The notes under the pieces: generated by a model | Told to the model about the DNA's origin: nothing | The model's database searches: none | What the model saw: the letters and a program-made list of their open reading frames with translations, nothing else | In this document: piece by piece, positions 8,699-18,552 of the stretch | How positions within the stretch are numbered: the stretch's first letter is position 1 | How the letters are laid out: each line of letters opens with the position of its first letter | DNA from: Betaproteobacteria bacterium | Lineage (GTDB): Bacteria > Pseudomonadota > Gammaproteobacteria > Burkholderiales > Ga0077523 | Length of the DNA stretch: 64,000 nucleotides | Assembly: GCA_025350245.1 (NCBI GenBank) | Contig: JANXYG010000154.1 | Span: forward strand, 1-64,000 | Direction of reading: 5' to 3' | Position numbers and translations under genes: made by a program

Positions 8699-9463
8699 AT
8701 GCTGATACGAGTACTGGGTTGCAGCGGCGGCATCGGTGGCAACCTGCGCACCACCTCGATGCTGCTCGACCAGGATGTCCTGATCGACGCCGGTACCGGC
8801 GTCGGCGACCTGACCCTGGCCGAGCTCCAGCTCATCGACCATGTCTTCCTGACCCACAGCCATCTCGACCACCTGGCGATGCTGCCGTTCCTGGTCGACA
8901 CCGTCGGGGGCATGCGCGACCGCCCGATCATGGTGTACTCGACTGCGGAAACCCTGGCGATCCTCCGGGCCCACATCTTCAACTGGCTGATCTGGCCCGA
9001 CTTCTCCCAGATTCCGAACGAAACCCGGCCGTTCCTCCGGTTCCAGCCGATCGCGCTCGGCGAGACCATCGATCTGCAGGGGCGCCGCATCACCGCGCTC
9101 CCGGCTTGCCATACGGTACCGGCCAACGGTTACCAGCTCGACAGCGGTGACGCCAGCCTGGTTTTCACCGGTGACACCTGCACCTGCGACGCGCTGTGGG
9201 TCGAAGTGAACAAGATCCGGAACCTGCGCTACCTGATCATCGAAACCGCGTTCGGCAACTCGGACCGCGAGTTGTCGCTCGCCTCCAAGCACCTGTGGCC
9301 CGACGGGTTGGCGATCGAGCTGGGCAAGCTTACGCAGCCGGTGCGGGTGTTCGTGACTCACCTCAAGCCCGGGGAAGGTGCCATCACCATGGCGGAGGTC
9401 GAGGAGTGCGCCGGGCAATATCAGCCGCGCATGCTCGCCAACGGTCATGTATTCAAGTTCTGA
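8699..9463 (+). CDS. Metallo-beta-lactamase-fold 3',5'-cyclic-nucleotide phosphodiesterase
   Basis: The 254-residue cytosolic enzyme probably hydrolyses cAMP and so terminates the signal made by the adjacent cyclase. The metal-binding HSHLDH motif is at residues about 60-65, followed by an isolated His in ACHTVPANG, the Asp in FTGDTC and a late His in FVTHLKPGEG. This pattern fits the MBL family that includes class II cyclic-nucleotide PDEs (yeast PDE1 and PdsA type). The ATG begins 2 bases after the cyclase stop, which strongly suggests coupled expression. Substrate choice (cAMP versus cGMP) is inferred from the neighbour. Confidence 0.85.
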   Translation: MLIRVLGCSGGIGGNLRTTSMLLDQDVLIDAGTGVGDLTLAELQLIDHVFLTHSHLDHLAMLPFLVDTVGGMRDRPIMVYSTAETLAILRAHIFNWLIWPDFSQIPNETRPFLRFQPIALGETIDLQGRRITALPACHTVPANGYQLDSGDASLVFTGDTCTCDALWVEVNKIRNLRYLIIETAFGNSDRELSLASKHLWPDGLAIELGKLTQPVRVFVTHLKPGEGAITMAEVEECAGQYQPRMLANGHVFKF

Positions 9464-9590
9464 AACACCCTCGTGTTCACGCAATGCTCATCCCGGGTGG
9501 GGTTTAGAATCATGAAGCCAGAGTCGCGCTGCGGCGACGGCAAGGGCTGCCGGGGTGGTCCGGGGCCGGGTATTCGCCAAGGATGAAGCC

Positions 9591-11981
9591 ATGAGTTCCG
9601 TGATCGAGTCGAAGCCGCAGTCGAGCCAGAATCTGGCCGAGATGAGCAGCAAGCTGGAATTCCAGCGCAAGCTGCAGGCGGTCACGAACAAGATCCACGC
9701 GACCGCCAACATCGACGAGCTGATGCTCGAGCTCTCGCAGGATATCTGCTCGCTGTTCGACGCCGATCGCCTCACCATCTACGCCCTTGCCGAAGACAAG
9801 CAGTCGATCGTCTCCAAGGTCAAGAGCGGTCTGGCGTCGTTCAAGGACCTCAAGCTGCCGTTGAACGAGCAGTCGATCGCGGGCTACGTGGCGCTCACGC
9901 GCAAGCTCATCAACATCCGCGATGTCTACGATGAGAACGAACTCAAGCGCCTGAGCCCGCAACTGCGCTTCCTGAAAGAGGTCGACAAGCGCACCGGCTA
10001 CCGCACCAAGCAGATGCTGGTCACCCCGGTGATGGAGGTTGGCACCAACGAGCTCGTCGGCGTCATCCAGATCATCAACAACCACGTGGATGAGGCCTTC
10101 GGTACGCTGGCCGAAGAAGGCATCACGCATCTTTGCGAAACGCTCTCGATCGCGCTCAAGCAGCGCCAGCGGACGCCGAACACGGTCAAGGGCAAATACG
10201 ACGGGCTGGTTGCCAACGCGGTGCTGTCGGGCGAGGAAATGGAGCTGGCGACGCGCTCGGCGCGGCGCAAGGGCCTGGATATCGAGGAGGTTCTGACCGA
10301 CGAATTCCAGGTCAAGCCACAGGCCATCGGCGAAGCGCTGGCGAGCTTCTTCGGCGTTCCGTACGAGCCATTCCGTCTCGACCGTATCAAACCGATGGAT
10401 CTGCTCAAGAACCTGAAGCGCGAGTTCGTCGAGAGCAACGGCTGGGTGCCGCTGGAGGAGAACAAGGACGGCATCCTGGTGGTCACCACCGATCCGGAAC
10501 GGTTGCGCGCCTCGCGCGTCGTCTCCAACGTGTTCCCGCGCTCGAAGGTGCAATTCCGGGTGTGCCCGCTGCGCGAGTTTCGCGCCACGCTCGACCAGTT
10601 TTTCGGCGGCAACGGCGTCGAGATCATTGACGGCGCCGATATCGGCGAGCTGCTCGGCAAGCTCGACGACGACATCGACGAGGGTGCGACCGCCACCAAC
10701 GACGACGTTTCGCTGGCGCAGGATAACGAACTGGTCAAGCTGGTCAACAAGATCATCATCGACGCCTATCACCAGGGCGCCTCCGACATCCACATCGAGC
10801 CATTTCCGGGCAAGGCCAAGACCGAGGTGCGCTTCCGCAAGGACGGCACGCTGACACACTACATTTCGGTGCCGGCGTCGTACCGCAACGCGCTGATCGC
10901 GCGGCTGAAGATCATGTGCGATCTCGACATCTCCGAGAAGCGCAAGCCGCAGGACGGCAAGATCAAGTTTCGCAAGTTCGGCCCGCTCGACATCGAGCTG
11001 CGGGTCGCGACCGTGCCCTCCGCCGGCGGCGTCGAAGACATCGTGATGCGAATCCTCGCGGCCGGCGAGCCGATTCCGCTGGAGAAGCTGGGCCTGTCGG
11101 CGCGCAACTTCAAGAACGTCAAGGACACCGTCACCAAGCCCTACGGCCTGTTCTTCGTGTGCGGCCCGACCGGCTCCGGCAAGACCACGACCCTGCACTC
11201 GGTTCTAGGCTACCTCAACACGCCCGAAACCAAGATCTGGACCGCTGAAGACCCGGTGGAAATCACCCAGAAGGGCTTGCGCCAGGTCCAGATGAATCCG
11301 AAGGCGGGCCTGAACTTCGCCACGGCGATGCGCGCCTTCCTGCGAGCCGATCCCGACATCATCATGGTCGGCGAAATGCGCGACAAGGAAACCACAGCGA
11401 TCGGCATCGAAGCCTCGCTCACCGGCCACCTGGTGTTCGCGACGCTGCACACCAACAGCGCGCCCGAGTCGGTCGTCCGCCTGCTCGACATGGGCATGGA
11501 CCCGTTCAACTTCGCCGATGCCCTGCTGGGCGTGCTGGCGCAGCGTCTGGCCAAACGGCTGTGCGCCAAATGCAAGGCGCCGCACGTGCCCAGCAGCGAG
11601 GAGCTGAAAGGCATGCTCGAAGAATACTGCTCGGAGTTGCGCAATACTGAGCAGTGGAAAAAGGATCCTAAAGCCGCCTACGAAGGCATCTATCGCGAAT
11701 GGGTGCAGACCTTCGGCAACGAGAAGGGTCAGATCATGGTCAATTCGCCGGTCGGGTGCGACGTTTGCAATGGCACCGGTTACAAAGGACGTGTCGGCCT
11801 GCACGAACTGCTGGTTGGCTCCGACACGGTCAAGAAGCACATCCAGGAGCACGCGCGGGTCGCCGAGATCGTTGCCACGGCCTTGGCCGAGGGCATGCGA
11901 ACCCTCAAGCAGGATGGCATCGAGAAAGTGCTACAGGGCATCACCGACATGAAGCAGGTGCGCGCGGTCTGCATCAAGTGA
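9591..11981 (+). CDS. GspE/PilB-type secretion ATPase with N-terminal GAF domain
   Basis: This 796-residue ATPase would drive pilus or pseudopilus assembly. Order: GAF domain (about 15-180), a MshEN/T2SSE-N-like region (about 195-300), then the hexameric ATPase (about 370-790). Walker A is GPTGSGKTT near residue 524, Walker B is IIMVGEMRD, and the His box is ATLHTNSA. Zinc cysteines appear as CAKC and CDVC. The MshEN part lacks the usual Arg and Gln of c-di-GMP-binding repeats. ATG at 9591 has AAGGA upstream; the frame is open to a GTG at 9555. Canonical PilB lacks a GAF domain, so this is a regulated variant. No pilC, pilD or pilM-Q genes are nearby. Confidence 0.9.
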   Translation: MSSVIESKPQSSQNLAEMSSKLEFQRKLQAVTNKIHATANIDELMLELSQDICSLFDADRLTIYALAEDKQSIVSKVKSGLASFKDLKLPLNEQSIAGYVALTRKLINIRDVYDENELKRLSPQLRFLKEVDKRTGYRTKQMLVTPVMEVGTNELVGVIQIINNHVDEAFGTLAEEGITHLCETLSIALKQRQRTPNTVKGKYDGLVANAVLSGEEMELATRSARRKGLDIEEVLTDEFQVKPQAIGEALASFFGVPYEPFRLDRIKPMDLLKNLKREFVESNGWVPLEENKDGILVVTTDPERLRASRVVSNVFPRSKVQFRVCPLREFRATLDQFFGGNGVEIIDGADIGELLGKLDDDIDEGATATNDDVSLAQDNELVKLVNKIIIDAYHQGASDIHIEPFPGKAKTEVRFRKDGTLTHYISVPASYRNALIARLKIMCDLDISEKRKPQDGKIKFRKFGPLDIELRVATVPSAGGVEDIVMRILAAGEPIPLEKLGLSARNFKNVKDTVTKPYGLFFVCGPTGSGKTTTLHSVLGYLNTPETKIWTAEDPVEITQKGLRQVQMNPKAGLNFATAMRAFLRADPDIIMVGEMRDKETTAIGIEASLTGHLVFATLHTNSAPESVVRLLDMGMDPFNFADALLGVLAQRLAKRLCAKCKAPHVPSSEELKGMLEEYCSELRNTEQWKKDPKAAYEGIYREWVQTFGNEKGQIMVNSPVGCDVCNGTGYKGRVGLHELLVGSDTVKKHIQEHARVAEIVATALAEGMRTLKQDGIEKVLQGITDMKQVRAVCIK

Positions 11982-11987
11982 GAGGTT

Positions 11988-12062
11988 ACTCCCACCCCCA
12001 GCCTGCGCTGCGCTACGGCTTCCCCCCAGAGGGGCAACATCCTGGGGGGACCCTGCGGTGCT
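11988..12062 (+). repeat. Intergenic repeat copy 2
   Basis: The copy begins about 7 bases after the ATPase stop: CACCCCCAGCCTGCGCTGCG, then a C-rich/G-rich hairpin and GACCCTG. Its orientation matches the upstream gene. Confidence 0.75.
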
Positions 12063-12083
12063 GAGCGGTCGGCCTCCCACCCG

Positions 12084-13748
12084 ATGACCACTGCCGACAT
12101 GTCGGCGCATCGAACTCAGGCAGCGCTGGCGGTCGATCTGTTCCGCCGGCTCGAAGAACTCAACGAGGTCGGCATCGCGCTGTCGAAGGAGAAAGACCTC
12201 GATCGCCTGCTCGAAGCGATCCTCGTCGCCGCCAAGAAGATCACCAACGCCGACGGCGGCACGTTGTACCGCCGCCATCCCGAAGATCGGGATCGGTTGA
12301 ATTTCGAGATCATCCGCACGACCTCGCTCGGCATCGCCATGGGCGGCACCACTGGCGTGAAAATACCGTTCGATCCGGTGCCGTTGCGCGACGCCCATGG
12401 CACCGAAAACACGTCGATGGTGGCCGCCTATGCCGTCCTGCGCGACCGCACCGTCAACATCACCGATGCGTACGTGGCCGACGGCTTCGATTTCTCCGGA
12501 ACCAAGGCGTTCGACAGCCGCACGGGTTACCGGTCGAAGTCGTTTCTCACGGTGCCGATGAAGAACCACGAGGGCGAGATCATCGGCGTGCTGCAACTGA
12601 TCAATTCCATCGACCGGGACAGTGGCGGGATCGTCGCTTTCAACGAAGCCGACCAGCGCCTGGCCGAATCGCTGGCTTCGCAGGCGGCGGTCGCGTTGAC
12701 CAATCGCCTGCTGATCGTCCAGCTCGAGCAGCTGTTCGAGTCGTTTATCCACCTCATCAACGAGGCCATCGACGACAAGTCGCCTTACACGGGCGGTCAC
12801 TGCAACCGGGTGCCGGTGCTGACCATGCTGCTCGCTGAAGCGGCCCACGACACCCGTTCGGGACCGCTGGCCGACTGGCGCATGAGCGACAACGAGCGCT
12901 ACGAACTCAAGATCGCTGGCTTGTTGCACGACTGCGGCAAGGTCACCACGCCGGTGCATGTGGTCGACAAGGCGACCAAGCTCCAGACGATCACCGACCG
13001 CATCCACCTGGTCGATACCCGGTTCGAGGTGGTGCGGCGCGATGCCGAGATCGAGATGTTGCGTCGCATCGCTGCGTTGCCGGCCGGTACCGAGACTGCC
13101 ACGCTGACCGAAACGCTGCGTGAGCGCCTCGTCGAGATCGATGGTGATCGTGCGTTTGTGCGCCAGTGCAATGTGGGCTCGGAGGCAATGTCTCCCGGCG
13201 ACCAGGACCGGGTGCGTGACATCGCCGTCAAATATCGCTGGCGCAACGTCGACGGCGAAATGGCCGACTTTCTCACCGCAGAAGAGATCGAGAACCTCAC
13301 CATCCGGGCCGGCACCCTGACCAGTGGCGAGCGACAGATCATCAACCACCACATCGACGTGACCATCAAGATGCTGGAGGCACTGCCGTGGCCGCGGCAT
13401 CTGCGTCACGTGCCCGAGTTCGCCGGGGGTCACCACGAGCGCATGGACGGCAAAGGCTATCCGCGCGGGCTCACGCGTGACCAGATGTCGGTGCCGGCGC
13501 GGGTCATGGGCATTGCCGACATCTTCGAGGCGCTCACCGCCAAGGATCGACCCTACAAGAAGGGCAAGACCCTGACCGAATCGCTGCACATCCTCGGCAA
13601 GTTCCGGCTCAACGGCCATGTCGATCCGGACCTGTTCGACATCTTCGTTGGACAGCGCGTCTACCTGCGGTACGCCGAGCGGTTTCTCGATCGCGAGCAG
13701 ATCGACGACGTCGATGTGTCAGCCATACCGGGGTACGCCGGCGACTGA
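12084..13748 (+). CDS. GAF-HD-GYP protein, probable c-di-GMP phosphodiesterase
   Basis: The 554-residue cytosolic protein has a GAF domain (about 15-215) with strong similarity of layout to the GAF of the upstream ATPase, then an HD-GYP hydrolase domain (about 235-535). The HD pair is H282-D283 in LLHDCGKV and the second signature is HHERMDGKGYP starting at H450. The roughly 165-residue distance between them is longer than in minimal HD-GYP proteins, because of an insertion around residues 310-400. HD-GYP domains hydrolyse c-di-GMP or related dinucleotides, so this gene may tie the cAMP/kinase cluster to c-di-GMP control of pili. The ATG follows repeat copy 2. Confidence 0.9.
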   Translation: MTTADMSAHRTQAALAVDLFRRLEELNEVGIALSKEKDLDRLLEAILVAAKKITNADGGTLYRRHPEDRDRLNFEIIRTTSLGIAMGGTTGVKIPFDPVPLRDAHGTENTSMVAAYAVLRDRTVNITDAYVADGFDFSGTKAFDSRTGYRSKSFLTVPMKNHEGEIIGVLQLINSIDRDSGGIVAFNEADQRLAESLASQAAVALTNRLLIVQLEQLFESFIHLINEAIDDKSPYTGGHCNRVPVLTMLLAEAAHDTRSGPLADWRMSDNERYELKIAGLLHDCGKVTTPVHVVDKATKLQTITDRIHLVDTRFEVVRRDAEIEMLRRIAALPAGTETATLTETLRERLVEIDGDRAFVRQCNVGSEAMSPGDQDRVRDIAVKYRWRNVDGEMADFLTAEEIENLTIRAGTLTSGERQIINHHIDVTIKMLEALPWPRHLRHVPEFAGGHHERMDGKGYPRGLTRDQMSVPARVMGIADIFEALTAKDRPYKKGKTLTESLHILGKFRLNGHVDPDLFDIFVGQRVYLRYAERFLDREQIDDVDVSAIPGYAGD

Positions 13749-13975
13749 CAGAAAACGTCAGGAACTGCCGATCACGTCGATGAGGCATTGATTGTTCATT
13801 GCGTTCGTCGACGGCATTTCGTTTTAAATCTATCGTTTGGTAAGTATTTTTGCGCTATACGCTCCGATCGAAAAACCTCGCGCAAATTTTTTCGAGCTGT
13901 TCCAACGCTCATGTTTCGACCCATGTGCCTCACCTGACGCACCCGGGCAGTTTTTAGGGGTTGTCGGGGCCTCAC

Positions 13976-13991
13976 TGGCATACCGCTTGCC
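13976..13991 (+). promoter_or_regulatory. Sigma-54 promoter of the pilin gene
   Basis: TGGCATA-CCGC-TTGCC keeps the GG at -24 and GC at -12 with exact consensus spacing. The predicted start of transcription is near 14002, giving a leader of about 60 bases before the pilin ATG. Type IV pilin genes of many proteobacteria use RpoN with PilR. The gap 13749-14060 holds no gene; 13795-13930 is AT-rich and may contain activator sites, but none is recognisable. Confidence 0.75.
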
Positions 13992-14060
13992 TTTAGTCCC
14001 GCCGCACAGTGCCCGTTCGTGTCTCACGTTCATCACCACCCATTACATCAGGAGCTCCAC

Positions 14061-14504
14061 ATGAAGCGCATCCAGCAAGGTTTCACACTTATCGAACTGA
14101 TGATCGTGGTCGCGATCATCGGCATCCTGGCGGCGGTCGCGCTGCCGGCCTATCAGGACTACACCATCCGCGCCAGGCTTCAGGAAGCGGTCAGCCTCTC
14201 GGACCCGGCCCGTCTGTCCGTTGGTCAGGCTTGTTCCGAGGGGACGCTGGGCGCCGCCGCCACTTCTAACGGCGTTACCGACAACGCGTCGGCCGGCCTT
14301 GCGACGTCGATCACCGGAAAATACGTAACCAGCGTCGTCCTTACGACAGCGAGTACTGCTTCCGGGGTGGTGACCGTCGTGGTGAGAGCGATCAACGCTG
14401 CGGTAGATGGTTCCAACATCGTCTGGACATCCACCTGCGACGCAGCCGGCAACCGTTGGGCGATCACCGGCAGCATCGCTGCGAAGTATCTCCCGAAGAC
14501 CTGA
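14061..14504 (+). CDS. pilA: Type IV pilin, PilA-like
   Basis: The 148-residue prepilin has a class III leader MKRIQQG cut before Phe, followed by the hydrophobic assembly helix [19 protein letters not shown] with Glu at mature position 5. The globular part holds two Cys (in QACSEG and STCDAAG) that can form the C-terminal disulphide loop. Length is normal for group a type IVa pilins. ATG has CAGGAG 9 bases upstream. It is preceded by a sigma-54 promoter and followed by a strong terminator, so it is a single-gene unit. Location after the GAF-ATPase and HD-GYP genes suggests that this pilus is an output of the signalling cluster. Confidence 0.93.
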   Translation: MKRIQQGFTLIELMIVVAIIGILAAVALPAYQDYTIRARLQEAVSLSDPARLSVGQACSEGTLGAAATSNGVTDNASAGLATSITGKYVTSVVLTTASTASGVVTVVVRAINAAVDGSNIVWTSTCDAAGNRWAITGSIAAKYLPKT

Positions 14505-14530
14505 TCGGCAGTTGCATTCCCGGTTTTTCG

Positions 14531-14564
14531 CGACGAGGGGGCTTTCGGGCCCCTTTGTCGTTTT
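14531..14564 (+). terminator. Rho-independent terminator after pilin
   Basis: A 12-pair stem (CGACGAGGGGGC with GCCCCTTTGTCG, two G-U pairs) closes a 6-base loop and is followed by TTTT. Confidence 0.85.
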
Positions 14565-14611
14565 CCCAGTTCATCAGCCGCGACCGCGCGGTATTTTCAG
14601 GACTCGACCAC

Positions 14612-15136
14612 ATGCGCAGGCTGCATATCGGCGGCAAGGAACGATCGGATGGGTGGGAAATCCTGGATGCTCTTGAACGGCCTGAAGTCGACCATGTGGG
14701 TAACGCGAAAGATCTCGCGCGCTTCGCGGAGAATTCGTTCGACGTAGTGTACGCATCGCACGTGATGGAGCATTTCGACTATCGAGACGAGATCGCCGAG
14801 GTTCTTCGAGAGTGGTGTCGCGTTCTCGCCCCTGGCGGCATGCTCAACGTCAGCGTTCCGGATTTGAATACCTTGGCCGAATTGTTCTTGTTGCGCGAGT
14901 CTCTGACCATCGATGATCGCTGGCTGATCATGAGAATGATGTTCGGCGGTCATGTCGACGAATACGACTATCACCAAGTCGGATTGAACGAAGAGTTTCT
15001 CAGCCTCTACCTGATCCGGGCCGGGTTCACGCAGATTCGGCGGGTGGATGACTTCGGTTTCTTTGCCGACACCAGCATGCTGAAGTTTGCCGGTATCCCG
15101 ATCAGTTGCAACCTCGAAGCAAGAAAGCCTCAGTAG
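14612..15136 (+). CDS. SAM-dependent methyltransferase-like protein
   Basis: The 174-residue protein belongs to a Methyltransf_11-type family typified by LHIGGKE near the start, FDVVYASHVMEHF, RVLAPGGMLNVSVPDL and MFGGHVDEYDYH. These proteins lack the standard glycine-rich motif I of class I methyltransferases, so SAM binding may be unusual or lost. The ATG at 14612 was chosen because it places LHIGGKE at the N-terminus as in relatives; the same frame is open upstream through the pilin terminator. It converges with the TPR glycosyltransferase gene, and such methyltransferases are common in surface-glycan or protein-glycosylation loci. Substrate unknown. Confidence 0.75.
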   Translation: MRRLHIGGKERSDGWEILDALERPEVDHVGNAKDLARFAENSFDVVYASHVMEHFDYRDEIAEVLREWCRVLAPGGMLNVSVPDLNTLAELFLLRESLTIDDRWLIMRMMFGGHVDEYDYHQVGLNEEFLSLYLIRAGFTQIRRVDDFGFFADTSMLKFAGIPISCNLEARKPQ

Positions 15137-15161
15137 CTCGGGACAGCTGGACAAACATCGG

Positions 15162-17882
15162 TCAGAAACCGGCCAACCACTGCGCATGCATGTCCAGGTA
15201 GGCCGCTTCGACCTGCCGGGTGAGCCGCTCGACATTGCCGAGCGAGGACCCCGCCAGTCTTTGCCGCAGAGTCCGGCGCAGTAACGCAATCCGCTCGGGA
15301 TCGTGAGCGAGGGCCACGGCGATGGCGATGTACGCGGCGGGCGAGTACCCGATCAGTTCCTCGCAGCCGATTGCAGTCAACAGTGATACGCCCACCCGGG
15401 CTGCGTGCCGGTCTCCGGCCAACGTGACTACCGGTACGCCCATCCACAGCGCCTCGCAGGTGGTGGTGGTACCGTGATACGGAAACGTGTCCAGGGCGAT
15501 GTCGATGTTCGAATAGGTTGTCAGGTGATCGTGGTGTGAATCGCTCGGCCCCAGCAGGTCGAGGCGCGAAATGTCGAACCCCAACGCTTCGAATCTTGTC
15601 AGCGTTTCTTGTCGCAGCACCTCATCGCGCAGCGCAAGCGTCTTGATCGCGAGTCGTGCGCCGGATACTGCTGCCAGTATCGCAGCCCATAGCCTGATCG
15701 CGACGTCGCTGATCTTCACGAAATTGTTGAAACTACCGAAGGTCACGTAACCTTTTGTCTGGTGCGGTGACACCACTCTTGCCGATGGCCATTCGGCGTC
15801 TGGCCTGAAGGCGAGAAACACCTCCGGCAATCGGTAGAGGCGTTCGACATACTGCGGGTCGGCATCGGGCGCGGGATCTGCCCACCGATCGGTTATCCGC
15901 CAGTCCATGCTCGCGACCCCGGTGCCGCTCGGATAGCCTAGCCAGGTGACCTGGACGGGCGCTACCCGGCGCGCCAATACGGGCAACAGATTTCTGGCGG
16001 TGTGACCGGCAAGATCGATCACGACGTCCAACTCATCTGCCAGCATGACGCGCTCGGCTTCATCGACAGAAACATGCCCCACTTCCCGCCAGACATCCGA
16101 CAGATCGCGAATACGCCGGGTCGTGGCGTCCGCCTCGGTGCTGGTGAAGTAACAGTACACGTCGAACAGGTTCCGATCGTGTTTCTGCAGCACCGGTTCG
16201 ATGAAAAAGGCCACCACATGGCGACGAAAATCAGGCGATACATAGCCGATCCTCAGCTTGCGTTTGCGTCTCTCGGAAGGCCTCGTGAAACTTCGCTCGG
16301 CTTCCAGACCCGGGTCGAACTGTCCGGCGAACTCGCGCTGGGCCTCGAGCAGTTGGGCGGGTGTGGTTTCCTCGCTGTAATTGAGACTTAACAGCAGATT
16401 GCTCCACGCTACCGCCAGCGTGGGATTGATCTGCAGGACGCGTCGCGTGATCTCGACGAATTCGCGGATCCGCCCTCGAGCCTGAATCGCGTTGCCGAGA
16501 TTCAGCAGCGCATCGGTATTGTCGGGCTCGATCGCCAGCGCTGCCCGAGCCGACATTTCGGCTTCGGTGTTGCGGCCCAAGGAGCCATAGAGATTCGCAA
16601 GGTTGACATGAGGCCCCACCATGTCGGGTTTGAGTTCGAGAGCCCGCTTGAGGTACCGCTCCGCGTCCTCGGTTCGGCGTAGTTCGCGATACAACACACC
16701 GAGATTGCCCAGTGCCTCGGGAGTATCGGGTTTGAGCCGCAGGAGTTCTTCCAGGACATGCGCACCTTCCACGAACCGGCCTTGATGATGAAGCATGCTC
16801 GAAAGATTCAGCAACGCATCGGTGTCGCCCTTTGCGCCACCGAGTTCCACAGCCCGCCAATATGCGGCTTCCGCTTCGTCGTAGAGCCGTCTCGCGGCCA
16901 ATACGTTGCCGAGGATCAAGTGAGGCTCCCCGACGTTCGGGTTCTGGCTTATGGCCGTGTGCAACTGCTCCTCGGCTTCGGGAAACTTCTGGCTCTGTTC
17001 GAGCGTGATGGCGTACTGGACGCGGGCTGAAAACGACTGCGGGTCGATCGCCACCGCATGCGCGTGATAGCGCTCGGCATCCGCCAACTGGCCGGCGATC
17101 CTCCGCGTGCTGCCAAGTGCGAGCCAGCCATCGGTCCAGTCGGGATAACGGTCTGTCAACTGCGCGAAGACCACAGTGGCACCGTCTGTATCTCCGCGTT
17201 GGAGGCGTACGGCCCCGAGATTCAGCCGGGCTGCCCGATGCTCCGGGTTTTGCTCCAGCGCAATGGCGTAGAACTCTTCGGCGCGGTCGACAGGCCCTTC
17301 TGTTTGCAAGAACAAAGCCAGGGCGAAGGCGCTTTCCGCAGAACTGTGGGCGGCGCGGTCGAGTGCCGACAACGCAGTCATCCAGTCTTGGTTCTGGTCG
17401 GTGGCCGCCAGCGCTCGTGCAAGATTCCACCAGGCAACAGCTTGGTCCGGAAATTTCACAACCGTACCTCGCCAGGTTGACAAGGCGTCGGCCGCCCGCC
17501 CCATTCGCTCCTGCATGAGCCCTAGTTCGATCTGCCAGTCAGGTTCCGCGTCGGAGCAGGCTACGGCCAGTACCAGGGCATCGACCGCAGCGTCGGTCTG
17601 ATTCATCCCGAGGAGTGCCTGATGTCTGGCGTAATGATTGACGCCGCCTTGCGATTGGAGCCGGCAAGCCTTTTCCAGCTTCGCCAGCCCCGTTTGGGAT
17701 CGCCCAGCATTCGCCTCGAGAAGACCGAGCCTCCGGAGCGCGCCGACATGGTCCGGATCGAGGCGAAGGGCCGCTTCGAATGCGGCAATCGCGCCGGCAT
17801 TGGCCCCAACGGCCAAACCTTCGGTCACGAGCCGATCCGCAGACGCGGTCTTCGATGCTGCGCTTCTGAGCCATCGGAGCAT
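15162..17882 (-). CDS. TPR protein with GT41 (O-GlcNAc-transferase/SPINDLY-like) domain
   Basis: From ATG at 17882 the protein is 906 residues. About 500 residues of tandem TPR repeats are followed by a C-terminal GT41 glycosyltransferase domain beginning at KLRIGYVSPDFRRHVV. Other family signatures are APVQVTWLGYPSGTG, SFNNFVKIS, LDTFPYHGTTTTCEALWMG and ARVGVSLL. Bacterial GT41 enzymes glycosylate proteins such as flagellins, adhesins and pilins, taking UDP-sugars. The frame is open to a GTG at 17963, which would add 27 residues; no clear ribosome site decides. The gene sits next to the pilin and a methyltransferase, which makes pilin or envelope protein glycosylation a reasonable guess. Confidence 0.88.
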   Translation of the reverse strand: MLRWLRSAASKTASADRLVTEGLAVGANAGAIAAFEAALRLDPDHVGALRRLGLLEANAGRSQTGLAKLEKACRLQSQGGVNHYARHQALLGMNQTDAAVDALVLAVACSDAEPDWQIELGLMQERMGRAADALSTWRGTVVKFPDQAVAWWNLARALAATDQNQDWMTALSALDRAAHSSAESAFALALFLQTEGPVDRAEEFYAIALEQNPEHRAARLNLGAVRLQRGDTDGATVVFAQLTDRYPDWTDGWLALGSTRRIAGQLADAERYHAHAVAIDPQSFSARVQYAITLEQSQKFPEAEEQLHTAISQNPNVGEPHLILGNVLAARRLYDEAEAAYWRAVELGGAKGDTDALLNLSSMLHHQGRFVEGAHVLEELLRLKPDTPEALGNLGVLYRELRRTEDAERYLKRALELKPDMVGPHVNLANLYGSLGRNTEAEMSARAALAIEPDNTDALLNLGNAIQARGRIREFVEITRRVLQINPTLAVAWSNLLLSLNYSEETTPAQLLEAQREFAGQFDPGLEAERSFTRPSERRKRKLRIGYVSPDFRRHVVAFFIEPVLQKHDRNLFDVYCYFTSTEADATTRRIRDLSDVWREVGHVSVDEAERVMLADELDVVIDLAGHTARNLLPVLARRVAPVQVTWLGYPSGTGVASMDWRITDRWADPAPDADPQYVERLYRLPEVFLAFRPDAEWPSARVVSPHQTKGYVTFGSFNNFVKISDVAIRLWAAILAAVSGARLAIKTLALRDEVLRQETLTRFEALGFDISRLDLLGPSDSHHDHLTTYSNIDIALDTFPYHGTTTTCEALWMGVPVVTLAGDRHAARVGVSLLTAIGCEELIGYSPAAYIAIAVALAHDPERIALLRRTLRQRLAGSSLGNVERLTRQVEAAYLDMHAQWLAGF

Positions 17883-18223
17883 GAAAAATATCCGTGTTGT
17901 GTCGGTGAAGTTACGTCTGTGGGTGCTGGTCCGTGTTGCTGGGCCTGCACTCTCGTAAAACACGAGGTTGCGCGGAAGGTGGCGCGCGTATTGCTGAATC
18001 AGTGCTGGACATGGATCTGATTTCGGGTGGTGTCACCTGCCAGAAACGTCGGCCATCGGATCGATTCCGGTACCGGGTTGCCGGTTTGCACACGGTGTCG
18101 CCGCTGCTCTAGGGGCTTCGATCGGCGAGGAACCGCCCGGGCACGGTCGACGCCGCGTTCACATTGCGCGATGATAATTGCCGGTAATGAAACCAGTCGT
18201 TGATTTCACTCGGAGCTGCACAC
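17883..18223. other. Divergent intergenic region without a recognisable gene
   Basis: About 340 bases separate the GT41 gene from a small plus-strand gene. It must hold both promoters, but I see no convincing pair of hexamers. A short inverted repeat, CTCGT-5-ACGAG, lies at 17952-17966. Confidence 0.4.
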
Positions 18224-18529
18224 ATGTTCGCTTTTTTCGACACCCGAAAGGTCGATGACTTCGCCCGCGGTCTGGCCGCCGACCTCGGGCGCCGCTTTCC
18301 ACCGGCGAGCGAGGCGCGCACCGACAAGGGCGCCGCCAACCAGCTCGCTGTGGTCACCGAAGGGCTCTATGCCCGCGCGCTCCGGTTTCACCAAGAAAAC
18401 CGCCTTGGGATCTATCGCAAGGCCAAGCTCGGTAACACCTTCAAGTGGCAGCTCAAGGAATTGGGCTACACGGACAGGTTCGTGGAGCAGTTGACCAAGG
18501 GTTTGGTGATCAGGCTCGCGAAGAAGTAG
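18224..18529 (+). CDS. Hypothetical protein, 101 residues
   Basis: I do not recognise this small basic protein. It begins MFAFFDTRKVDDFARGLAADL and ends in a Lys/Arg-rich tail (RLAKK). There are no Cys, signal peptide or membrane segments. The ATG at 18224 has CGGAG 8 bases upstream; the frame is open a further 24 bases. The codon usage is GC-rich at third positions and resembles the surrounding genes, which supports coding. It converges on soxA. A structural helical role or small nucleic-acid-binding protein is possible but not shown. Confidence 0.7.
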   Translation: MFAFFDTRKVDDFARGLAADLGRRFPPASEARTDKGAANQLAVVTEGLYARALRFHQENRLGIYRKAKLGNTFKWQLKELGYTDRFVEQLTKGLVIRLAKK

Positions 18530-18552
18530 CCCTGTCGCCACTGTCGGCATGA

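Noticed and set aside
10190..10400. c-di-GMP-binding MshEN domain in the GAF-ATPase
   Set aside because: The region aligns by position and helix pattern, but the Arg and Gln ligand residues are not visible, so binding is not claimed.
13796..14039. Small minus-strand ORFs in the pilin upstream region
   Set aside because: They cross the sigma-54 promoter, are not protein-like, and have no ribosome site.
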